From a virus: a stretch of 37,697 nucleotides of DNA. The notes under the pieces were generated by a model. The model saw only the letters and a program-made list of their open reading frames with translations. It did no database searches and was not told where the DNA came from. The position numbers and the translations under genes are program-made. The stretch is taken from positions 1-37,697 of IMG/VR virus record IMGVR_UViG_3300042691_001458. One strand, written 5' to 3'. Shown piece by piece: positions 29,901 to 36,052 of this stretch (positions within the stretch are counted from its first letter, which is position 1; each line of letters starts with the position of its first letter).

Positions 29901-31336
29901 GCTTTGGTGCTGGTGCTGCTGTCTCTGAGTATCACCGTGCCCTTGGTCAGGTGGGCGGTCTGGGTATCACCAACCCGAAGGCGAACACCGCTGAGTTCTA
30001 TGATCAGTTGTCGGACGCTGATCTCAAGCGAATCGGCCTGACCCGCAACGAGGCGAACTTCATCGCCAGAGAAATCCGTGAAGGGTCCATGATCCCGGCG
30101 CAGTCCAACGCGCTGATCAACACCTCGCGCGGGCGGTCGAACTCGCCGTTCGTACGGCGGTTCCTTGAAGTTTGGATGGCACCGTTCAACATGTCAGAGC
30201 AGGCTGCTCGACGTAGTCTTGGTCTGGCCGCCTACCGTCTGGAGTATGCCCGCCAAAAGCAGGCCGGTGTCGCTGAGGACAAGGCGGTTGAAGCGGCTCG
30301 TCGCTTCGCTGTCGAAACCCTCGATGTAACCATGGGTGAGTACTCGGTCCTCAACCGACCGGCAGCATGGCGCAGTGGCATCCAGTCGTTCATCTACATG
30401 TACAAGGTCTACCCAACCACGGCGATCCAGTTGCTGGCCAACATGTCGCGCAGCGGACAGATTGCCATGCTGGGTATGCTCTTGCTGCTGTCTGGTATGC
30501 AGGGTCTACCGTTCGCCGAAGACCTCGAAGACATCGTGGACACCATCGCGCAGGCACTGGGTTTGACCATGGGCAGCGTTCGCGCCGAGGTGGTCAAGCT
30601 AATCGACAACACCATGCCGGGTGCATCAGTGCCGTTCGTTCAGGGTCTGGTCGGGATGTTCTTGCCCGGAGATATCGGTGCGCGTACGTCGCTAGGCAAC
30701 CTGTTCCCCGGCACTGGTATCGGTCTGGCTGGTGCCGACGTGACCCGTGAACTCCAAGACATTGCTGGTCCGATGCCTTCGGCCATGCTTCAGTCAGCCA
30801 AGACGGTCTACAATACGCTGCGGCTGCCGTTCTCGGATCAGGTGACGCTGCCGGATGTCATGCGCGAGTCGCCGGTTACTATGATGCGTGTCGCCGGTGA
30901 CGCCGTGGCCTACGCTGAAGCTGGGGTTGTTATTGACAAGCGCGGTTACACCGTATCCGAAGACGCCGGTGCAGGCGTGATGGCTGCACGTATCCTCGGC
31001 TTCTACCCGACCGATGCAGCCCGTCAGTATGCGGCCATTCGCATCTCAAAGCGCATCACTGACTACCAGCGAGATACTGTCACGAGTTACCGCACGGCGT
31101 GGGTTCGGGCCAAGATGGCCGGCGACAACGACGGAGCGCGAGACATTGAGCGGTCGGTACAGAAGTGGAACGAAGGTGCCGAGGGCACCGGTCTGCGAAT
31201 CAGGAACTTCATGCAAGGAAGTCAGCGCGCACTCAGGGAAGCAAAGCGGCCCGCCGGTGAGCGGGCGCTTCGTACCACACCGATAGCCAACCGCTCCGAT
31301 ATCGAACAGGTCTATGATCTAATGGGTGCTACCTGA
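23966..31336 (+). CDS. Giant polyvalent ejection protein with metallopeptidase-like motif
   Basis: This 2456-residue protein starts at an ATG seven bases after GGAGG. Residues about 200-245 are a glycine-zipper hydrophobic segment (LLEAIGAGLAGAAIGTASGG). Residues 431-471 hold LALPAP repeats, and 710-805 are a Pro/Lys/Gln-rich linker. Residues 1169-1177 read AHETMGHFG, with H-E-x-x-x-H at 1170-1175, the signature of zinc-peptidase-like domains in phage polyvalent proteins, followed by EEAVEEYLSDF with possible third ligands. Identical GTGRFS motifs lie on both sides (1069-1074 and 1297-1302). The C-terminal ~600 residues (FIGVYTNALPFLATYNERNG, FIYMYKVYPTTAIQLLANMS, IAMLGMLLLLSGMQGLPFAE) resemble the LPD38-type domain. 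As the last and largest late gene it matches T7 gp16 in place, and is probably injected. Its enzymatic activity is unproven. Confidence 0.7.
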   Translation: MVRAGIMVNPLLPPADNLSNPLMPPSLGGSLGGTSVETALAGIAALGQNARQGLADLPPEPARPSYGFNSATNQFFAKGRTFGVDDYQAAVESADQPGTVAPLPQGFQPLSEQQFGGYVQSIRNPSRGTLASRNFGRGIDQLQMLGGRGLQLLGAEETGQRIVDQQVEDLRKTTPYERQFTDIDSTSGAVDWFVANLAQQGPMLLEAIGAGLAGAAIGTASGGPVGGALGALGGLVAKGAWKQSVLAAARKKAAGEALDVAETQLLKKAAALGGATAVATANSLQMGASDIYGELREQGASADDFGARLTALAGSIPYAAMDLLPEYALASRLLSPAAATAGRAARRGDTLRRIGKGALVGGALEGTTELGQEAELLALSGQDFTNPENIKRLINSFAAGAAIGAPFGGAANLRRGKSTDVLQGGTDPDQMLALPAPLLALPAPPLALPAPGGDATQTETLALPAPMRALPDYTGGFTPTEGELPLMGGEATPTASGFRPAQGEMFPVGELGQAPAMPQGGQMELPFAAGANQRPEIQDVLPLDTGLPPRFFADQRTQPPAAGTVGGANPVLAALQRRMQTNPQFDAAERERAAQQAQQEQQAPGMAALRRDLTLQQIQPELLAAETALPEVQTSVSPANAAEAWRRLAGRGRPKAFEKFLPATQNQWIDALNMAVAGELTQDDLKQIRIELVQAETVARITKSEPRTVVTGAITPLEPEPTPPTPPKGGKLRADQKPKPATVARTQPAGRGGQGLKRGTGGTTGQTTGAPVAAATQPAAQPAKPVPVQQPKAKAVRETVGPSTTAVERADMSDSERLAAAVEVAETYTKTDEAYADAIYDIISVGYFDKLTSGTSTARKALVDKARSFIEDTTFTAKQRQVISSVFTAQIKDAKTEGLSAVSGTDVAPWLQFMIDAGRLEDTRPLRGTVKDINKIADPVVRDQVAAVLEVKKAAPQVTSPTQESKAADPASPLAMLQRFLGEYTRSARTQEFWDQPFTFEGTTYSYGPRGFAEDMFAEIDPNDAKASYMGTPIRDYFNKDGSLKLDETSRVEMGDKAFVLQKIGGTKGTGRFSLSSFNNPETSMSEGSVRLAVGKFLSKLMTKPRVTVVRNQADLMRRYPALYRKAVAERPQGDFDAAQAAGYSFAGGNVIIFTDRIANEQHLNFVLAHETMGHFGLRGIIPESKFNAVMDQVYQSSPYIQADVDAFVAQGMSKEEAVEEYLSDFAGILDTSVVARIWNAIKGALNKLGIKFGDEMMRHLLKQSRSYVRQGKSYIHQTDQVFSDMYLVENGYGPQGTGRFSTTNTLYDTMRTAENLRFADQQRPTDMASAWKEFVSYVGPTARKFDRFASEFLSLQVFRSRKNPGAQRLYEILQATNGIATRVRVKSNERNKAIFDASSEVTDRTSALLYAAQELADSRITDIRKLNGSPLYSVVNGVLEPNFAEIKRLKKMGHIEFEQARDGFDYPVVDETGATRTERFAGIKGLTKNSTEWMGYLSLRETMDDVALDLLRARYSATLTDRKISFKQFDELVDGKLTDAEKQFIDSMLNTYRDLYAAGTTLDADGNVIFDRAAMQKADDFLVAINRSILNLKEGYAAIEAQFKDQVPDDTVAKLRELSKRIKLGEDKFAVQTRMKQLMIDGLSTEQADMSARQSIAGGYTPLLREGPYQLRLQAINPRTGQPVKLDESSRDRLVYMQMDSEREAVRLADEINTLLSEDGKPKQYTLKAYNPDTQKVEDTQVQLVAEAERSPDSISGPPQLNLNEFQYGLRQLNISLTPAEVQNVVVAMTRQNSAARNRLRRGFVPGADRDAVKAISKHIDSRASTIAKTEMRPYLNELMNMSMRSTQLLWKGDADLLKELKEQAEDQSISADQRLLRQREYTRYKHMYDTTNPKGGAKRGNEFYNEASRTVQFLNENRDVSTSDFEAGAVASRLRSFTSAVQLGGSLATAILNFIGVYTNALPFLATYNERNGFGGGFGAGAAVSEYHRALGQVGGLGITNPKANTAEFYDQLSDADLKRIGLTRNEANFIAREIREGSMIPAQSNALINTSRGRSNSPFVRRFLEVWMAPFNMSEQAARRSLGLAAYRLEYARQKQAGVAEDKAVEAARRFAVETLDVTMGEYSVLNRPAAWRSGIQSFIYMYKVYPTTAIQLLANMSRSGQIAMLGMLLLLSGMQGLPFAEDLEDIVDTIAQALGLTMGSVRAEVVKLIDNTMPGASVPFVQGLVGMFLPGDIGARTSLGNLFPGTGIGLAGADVTRELQDIAGPMPSAMLQSAKTVYNTLRLPFSDQVTLPDVMRESPVTMMRVAGDAVAYAEAGVVIDKRGYTVSEDAGAGVMAARILGFYPTDAARQYAAIRISKRITDYQRDTVTSYRTAWVRAKMAGDNDGARDIERSVQKWNEGAEGTGLRIRNFMQGSQRALREAKRPAGERALRTTPIANRSDIEQVYDLMGAT

Positions 31337-34196
31337 CGGCCTGAAGTTTACCAAACAGTTCGCTCTCGTAGGCAGTGCCGGCTTCGTCGAGGATGCCCTT
31401 CAGACGGGGGTGACTGAGGTTGATCCGCACCACATACGACTGACCCATCTTGATGTCGGTGCCGCGACCGAGGTATGCCTTGTCCGCCTTTACCGGAATG
31501 AGGATGCCGTCAGCCTTGAGCGTCTCAATGACATCTTTATAGTTGGCCTGCTTGACCACTAGCCACTTGCGGAAGTGGGTCCGGTCTATCGTGAGCGACC
31601 CATGGTCAAACGCAGAGCCTGTGTCCTTGCGATGAATGTCGTAGCGAACCCGCACTTCCTCCCTCGGCATCCGCGACAGCAGCGGCACTGATGTATTTAC
31701 ACCTGTGTGCATGACGGTGAGTGCCCACTTGGGCGTTTCGTTCAGGTAGAGGTCGAGGATATCATAGCTGTCGAGGGTGTTGTCGATGAGGTTCTGCCGG
31801 GTTACACCGGTCTGGCTGAGTGCCCACTCCACTGACAGGTGTGGGCTGAAGTCGATGATCCCCAGCTTGCTGGCCATGCGAAGCGCAAGGTCCACCAGCA
31901 CGATAGTCATCTCCCAGAACCGTTCCTCACCGCTGAATGTCGCGCCTCCATAGCGACGGGCAAACGTATCCGTGGCCTCTCTTATCTGGCGCTTCACCTC
32001 GTCGGCACCGAGACCCATGATATGGCTGAGAAAAACAGGGCCGGCGGTGCCATAGTTCTCGGTGATGAACTGGTATATCTTGCGGCCAGCGTCAGACCCG
32101 TTCGAGAACAGCGGATGCTTGTTCACGGTCAGTTCCAAAAGTCGCATCATCTGCGCGTCTGTCGCTGTGCTGGATGCTGACAGCTTGTTCGAGATGGGGA
32201 TGTTGGTCGACAGCAGCATAGGCAGTCCCCATTGTGCAGTCTGCCGCTCCTCAGCAGCACGGGTCAGGCGGGTCTTGTCCCGTCCCTGCGTGACCATGTA
32301 GAGAAACTCACCGATCTCTTTCTCGCTGATCATGGTGGCTTCGTCGATGGACATGGGCAGGTTGCCATGGAAACCGAGGCGGTTGTACAGAGCGTTCGGT
32401 GTGAACTTGGCTGTAAAGTGTAGCTTGTCAGGGTCGCCCCACACCGACTGATAGACTAGCTGGGCCAAGGTCTTACCCGACCCACTGGGTCCACAGAACG
32501 ACACGGTGATACCGCTCAGACCAGTGAACTTCAGCAGCGGTGCTGCCAGTGACAGACCGATAGCGAACATGTGAGCGTTCAGCTTGGCCTTCTCAAACAG
32601 GGATGTGAAGTCCGTCCAGTCCTTGAGTGTACCCGACTCGCGGTAGAGTTCCGTGCCGAGGCGCTGGTGTGACGAGGAGAGGCTGATCTGGTCGCGTACT
32701 ACAGTGCCGTCATCGGCCCGGCGAAACAACGTGTTACCGAGCAGGAACTGGCGGTAGTCTTCCTTCCAGCCCATGCCGTTGTAGAGATTCGTCATAGTAC
32801 GTAGCTGGCGTAGATTATCCATGTATGTGCGGAGCATAAACTGAAAACTCTCTGTCTGCTTCTGCGTCTTCAGGACGATGCCCTGATCCGCAATAGCGGT
32901 GGCAAACTCGGTTCGCCGTGCGTCAGTGAGATAGGCTTGTCGCAGCTTGATTTCCTGCCACCCTATATGTGTCCGATTCCAATGGTAGCGCACCACCTCA
33001 TAGCCAAGGGACTCATCCCTGCCGTACCCTACGGGGTAGATGTCGAACGGACAGACATCTGTGTCGGTGCCGTCGAGTGTCATCTTGATCCCGTCAGACG
33101 TTCGCTTGAACGGACGAGGGATCGGAACCTGTGCCGCCTCGCTGTCCAACACGTTGGCAGCCACGGAAACCTCGGCGTACTTGGTGCCTAGCTGAACGGG
33201 TGTCGATACCTTGCCAGCAAACTTGCACTTGTCGCAGCCCTTCGAGCGTTCGTTCTTAAACTTCTCGCAGGTCGCTGGTCCTGTAGTGACATTGCGCCAT
33301 TGATCCATCTTCTTGATGGTGGCAGCGTAGCTGTAGTTCGGATGGTTCTGTGACCAGTCAACAGCAGTCTGCTCTGGGTTCTCAGTGTGTGCGGCGACAC
33401 CCATCAGGGCGTACCAGAACGGCTCCTCCACATCGCCTTGGTTCTCGGTGGCCCACTTTATCTGAGCGCACTTCTCGGCCAGCACGGCAGCATCGGCAGG
33501 CGGGTAGTCCGCCTCGACGATCATAGCTTGTGCTAACGTACTTGTAGGTGTTTGCAGATTTCTTTGGTTGTTTAGATTCGGTACGACACTCGGCATAGCG
33601 TACTGACCCAGCGCAGCCCGCAGTGCATCTGGTGTGACCGGCGCAGCTTTGATCAACGCCTTCACGGTGTTGCTACCCTTGGGGTTCACGGTGCCTACGA
33701 TCCGCAGCAGACGCGCACTGTCAGCGGTCACAGCCCGGTCGATGTAGAGATCATTGGCGATAGCTACGCTCTTGATCGTCTGCGCCAGCGGCTGCCACTC
33801 GTGCGGCTCCAGTTCTTCGGTCAGTACCCAGTAGATGTGCAGCCCGTTGCCGGAGTGTATGATCATGGGCTTGGGTAGATTGGTAGCGGTGATGAAATCC
33901 TGAAGCGCCAGCAGCCCTTCCTTCCACGACGGGTACGGCTTCTTCAGTCCGCAGTCCACGTCGAACGCCACCAGCTTGGTGGCACGGGTGTTAGTTTGGC
34001 TACGCTCAGACGCATCCAGCATAGAAGAAACAGTATAGTAGACGTTGCCGCCCTTGGCGCTTGTTGCCAGTGCCCACTGTGCGAGGTCATCGGTCGTGTC
34101 AAAAAACTGGTGGCGCATACCGAACGATGTCAGTTGCGCGCCTACGTACACCCCTTGATCGGGGAGTATTTTATTCAGAAATGTCAGCGTGTCCAT
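31329..34196 (-). CDS. Primase-helicase (AEP primase fused to DUF927-type ATPase)
   Basis: This 955-residue protein has an N-terminal archaeo-eukaryotic primase-like part: F-D-V-D with Asp79 and Asp81, S-G-N-G-L-H at 115-120 followed by IYW, and D153-R154 with RLLRIVGTVNPKG at 162-174, which are the DxD, sGxGxHxYW and 'R--G--N-K' blocks of primase-polymerases. A cysteine cluster (CEKFKNERSKGCDKCKF, about 312-328) may bind zinc. The C-terminal half is a DUF927/SF3-like ATPase with Walker A GPSGSGKT at 569-576 and a downstream MSIDEATMI Walker B. It would prime and unwind DNA at the phage fork. It is the last gene of the minus-strand block and overlaps the late block end by eight bases. Confidence 0.82.
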   Translation of the reverse strand: MDTLTFLNKILPDQGVYVGAQLTSFGMRHQFFDTTDDLAQWALATSAKGGNVYYTVSSMLDASERSQTNTRATKLVAFDVDCGLKKPYPSWKEGLLALQDFITATNLPKPMIIHSGNGLHIYWVLTEELEPHEWQPLAQTIKSVAIANDLYIDRAVTADSARLLRIVGTVNPKGSNTVKALIKAAPVTPDALRAALGQYAMPSVVPNLNNQRNLQTPTSTLAQAMIVEADYPPADAAVLAEKCAQIKWATENQGDVEEPFWYALMGVAAHTENPEQTAVDWSQNHPNYSYAATIKKMDQWRNVTTGPATCEKFKNERSKGCDKCKFAGKVSTPVQLGTKYAEVSVAANVLDSEAAQVPIPRPFKRTSDGIKMTLDGTDTDVCPFDIYPVGYGRDESLGYEVVRYHWNRTHIGWQEIKLRQAYLTDARRTEFATAIADQGIVLKTQKQTESFQFMLRTYMDNLRQLRTMTNLYNGMGWKEDYRQFLLGNTLFRRADDGTVVRDQISLSSSHQRLGTELYRESGTLKDWTDFTSLFEKAKLNAHMFAIGLSLAAPLLKFTGLSGITVSFCGPSGSGKTLAQLVYQSVWGDPDKLHFTAKFTPNALYNRLGFHGNLPMSIDEATMISEKEIGEFLYMVTQGRDKTRLTRAAEERQTAQWGLPMLLSTNIPISNKLSASSTATDAQMMRLLELTVNKHPLFSNGSDAGRKIYQFITENYGTAGPVFLSHIMGLGADEVKRQIREATDTFARRYGGATFSGEERFWEMTIVLVDLALRMASKLGIIDFSPHLSVEWALSQTGVTRQNLIDNTLDSYDILDLYLNETPKWALTVMHTGVNTSVPLLSRMPREEVRVRYDIHRKDTGSAFDHGSLTIDRTHFRKWLVVKQANYKDVIETLKADGILIPVKADKAYLGRGTDIKMGQSYVVRINLSHPRLKGILDEAGTAYESELFGKLQAVR

Positions 34197-34212
34197 TGTC
34201 GTCCCCGCAATA

Positions 34213-34236
34213 GTGGGGGAACCTAGGCTCCCCCAC
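34213..34236. terminator. GC-rich hairpin between HTH gene and primase-helicase
   Basis: GTGGGGGA (34213-34220) pairs with TCCCCCAC (34229-34236) around an eight-base loop that can pair further. No T-run follows in the minus direction, while TCCTTCCTTATT follows in the plus direction. It could limit minus-strand read-through into the primase gene or stop antisense plus-strand transcription. Its polarity cannot be settled from sequence alone. Confidence 0.5.
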
Positions 34237-34243
34237 TCCTTCC

Positions 34244-34525
34244 TTATTGCTGGTCTAGAAGCATAATCAGTAGCTCCCTACGTTGCTTCTGGTCCGCAGC
34301 GAGTGCCTCCTGTGTGGGCCACTTACGAGCGGACACCACGGAAAGCAGCCTTCTTAGCATGACTCGGACCGCCGCGTCATTGCTTTTACGGAGAGGTGTA
34401 CCTTTGAGCCACCCGTAGTAGGTGGCCCGCGTTACGCCGAACAGGAACGCGATGTCGTTCACCGTCAGGAGCATACGCTTGCGGATCAGGTCGATCTGAG
34501 CGAAGTCCAGCGGCTTACTCGTCAT
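34244..34525 (-). CDS. Small helix-turn-helix protein
   Basis: This 93-residue protein has the segment MLLTVNDIAFLFGVTRATYYGWLKGTPLRKS (about residues 18-48), read here as two overlapping helices of a helix-turn-helix: LTVNDIAFLFGV is the first and RATYYGWLKG the recognition helix, the form of Cro/C1- or MerR-like small DNA binders. The rest is a basic helical tail. The gene overlaps the ssDNA-binding gene by 11 bases on its 5' side and has a hairpin before the primase gene. It probably regulates early or replication genes, or marks an origin. Its target is unknown. Confidence 0.6.
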   Translation of the reverse strand: MTSKPLDFAQIDLIRKRMLLTVNDIAFLFGVTRATYYGWLKGTPLRKSNDAAVRVMLRRLLSVVSARKWPTQEALAADQKQRRELLIMLLDQQ

Positions 34526-35513
34526 CAGTGTTTAACCCGTTCACCAGTGCAGCGATCTCATCGGCGAGGCTGCCGCCGTCGGTTTCCTCAACCACGGTGA
34601 CAGGTGCGGGCTTCGCCTTGGCAGCCGGCTTAGTTTGAGCAACCGGTGCCGCTGGTGCTGCCTTGGCACCGAACCCACGCTTGGGAGCAGGGGCTTCTTC
34701 CTCAACCTCTTCGACCACGGCTTCGACAACCACAGGTTCCGGCTTGGTCTCGACGACACGCACCGACTGCGGCTTGGGTGCAGCGATAACCGGGGCAGCA
34801 ACAGCTTCGACTGTCTCACCAGTGACCTCACGCACCTTATCCGTACCGAACAGGTCGTCGACGATAGCCTGCGTCTGCGGGTCGATGAACCCACCGAACG
34901 AGAACTTCAGCTTGGGATATGAAGCATCAGTGTCAAACGACAGGGTCGTGAAGACAACTTCAGGCGGGATACCACGCAGGGATAGTTCGCGTTGGTACTG
35001 GTTCAGTTCCTTGAGCGCAGCCGGCGTCACCTGAAGCAGGTAGACCGGACCATCAGCATCATCACCAGCCACCACGGCCAGCTTCTTCTGATCAGCGCAG
35101 GACTTGATCTTCTGCCCGTTGGGGCTGATCTTGGAACCCCACTGGTTGTGCATACACAGGGCACAGGCATCGCTCTGCGGCTTCTCGGCATCCGGTGCTG
35201 GAACCTTGCCATCGTTAGAGTAGCAGTCAGGACCCTTGGCTTCGTCGTTGGGGTCCCACGCCTTACCGTAGAACGTCTTAGTCACAGCCGGGTTGGCACC
35301 AACGATGACGGTCTTCAGCTTGATCTCATCCAGCACGGTCTCGGTCTTGCCTTCGACGATGCGGAACCGGGCACCCTTGATGCTGATGCGCGGCACAGAG
35401 ATACCAGTACCAAGGCCGGCGGACAGCGAGGCAGCCAGCGACGACGGCTGCCGAAGGCGGGCGGCAAGGTGCGCCGGGATTTGAATGTTAGCGGGGATGA
35501 TTGCGTTGCTCAT
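34515..35513 (-). CDS. Probable single-stranded DNA-binding protein
   Basis: This 332-residue protein has a beta-rich core (residues about 40-215) with four cysteines at 97, 117, 120 and 139, the latter in DACALCMHNQWGSK and KSCADQ contexts, which suggest a zinc site. A long low-complexity Pro/Ala/Glu/Val linker (about 235-310) follows, and the chain ends in acidic GSLADEIAALVNGLNTDDE. A beta core, a flexible linker and an acidic C-terminal tail are the shape of phage ssDNA-binding proteins (T7 gp2.5 and T4 gp32 types), where the tail recruits replication partners. It is encoded upstream of the primase-helicase. A GAGGA ribosome-binding site precedes the ATG. A recombination mediator is another possibility. 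Confidence 0.55.
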   Translation of the reverse strand: MSNAIIPANIQIPAHLAARLRQPSSLAASLSAGLGTGISVPRISIKGARFRIVEGKTETVLDEIKLKTVIVGANPAVTKTFYGKAWDPNDEAKGPDCYSNDGKVPAPDAEKPQSDACALCMHNQWGSKISPNGQKIKSCADQKKLAVVAGDDADGPVYLLQVTPAALKELNQYQRELSLRGIPPEVVFTTLSFDTDASYPKLKFSFGGFIDPQTQAIVDDLFGTDKVREVTGETVEAVAAPVIAAPKPQSVRVVETKPEPVVVEAVVEEVEEEAPAPKRGFGAKAAPAAPVAQTKPAAKAKPAPVTVVEETDGGSLADEIAALVNGLNTDDE

Positions 35514-35525
35514 ATAGTCCTCTAT

Positions 35526-35648
35526 TCAAACATGTGGGTGGTTGTTGGCGGGGGGTGGGAAGTAGGGGAGAGGCGGATCGAACGGTAGTTCCAACTGCTC
35601 TTCTACATCTTCAACCGGCGGCGGGTCTGGTCCGTCTGGTTTTGTCAT
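35526..35648 (-). CDS. 40-residue Pro-rich peptide (short ORF)
   Basis: The ATG (35648-35646) overlaps the stop of the preceding gene as ATGA, and the TGA (35528-35526) lies 12 bases before the ssDNA-binding gene. The chain begins TKPDGPDPPPVEDVEEQLEL and ends with PFDPPLPYFPPP, then ANNHPHV. The ATGA coupling, the exact fit between two genes and the absence of any other ORF in this gap support translation. The proline-rich text suggests a short disordered linker protein. Function is unknown. Confidence 0.55.
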   Translation of the reverse strand: MTKPDGPDPPPVEDVEEQLELPFDPPLPYFPPPANNHPHV

Positions 35649-36052
35649 CAGTCGTCTGCCTTTGCTGTGGGCTTGCGAACCGACACCGTGATGACGGTGC
35701 TGTAGTTCACGCCCGGTGGAAGTAACTTCTTCTCGTCCAGATATGCCCGGACAGCGGCCTTGTTCACTGCCTTGTTGAGCAGGTCGTAGGCACCCTTCTC
35801 TTTAATAAAACCAAGCAAGGTATCCCAGTCTGCCACGGACGCATTGTCCTTGGACGACAGAAACGCCGTACCCGCCGGAGTCTTAAATGTGGACGTACCG
35901 ACCTCGTCTGCCATTGCCTTCAGCCATGCCTCCAGCTTGTCCATCTTGGCGTTGATGTCCTCCACCTCCGCCTTCACCTTGTTCTCGATCTCCGCCTTCA
36001 TGTTTCGCAGCTTGATGTAGGCTGCGATGGCGGCGTCAACTTGCACCGTCAT
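35648..36052 (-). CDS. Gp157/Gam-like coiled-coil protein
   Basis: This 134-residue protein opens with a long heptad helix (AYIKLRNMKAEIENKVKAEV, MDKLEAWLKAMADEVG), followed by FKTPAGTAFLSSKDNASVAD, a W-D-x-L-L-x-F-I segment and a C-terminal PPGVNYSTVITVSVRKP strand. The order matches the siphovirus Gp157 / Gam-like proteins that are common in phage early regions and are tied to resistance to host nucleases or to recombination, a role known only in part. It overlaps both neighbours by ATGA and so belongs to the replication operon. Confidence 0.65.
   Translation of the reverse strand: MTVQVDAAIAAYIKLRNMKAEIENKVKAEVEDINAKMDKLEAWLKAMADEVGTSTFKTPAGTAFLSSKDNASVADWDTLLGFIKEKGAYDLLNKAVNKAAVRAYLDEKKLLPPGVNYSTVITVSVRKPTAKADD

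Noticed and set aside
34992-35588. 198-residue plus-strand open frame opposite the ssDNA-binding gene
   Set aside because: Antisense to a well-supported gene with a good ribosome-binding site and domain structure.
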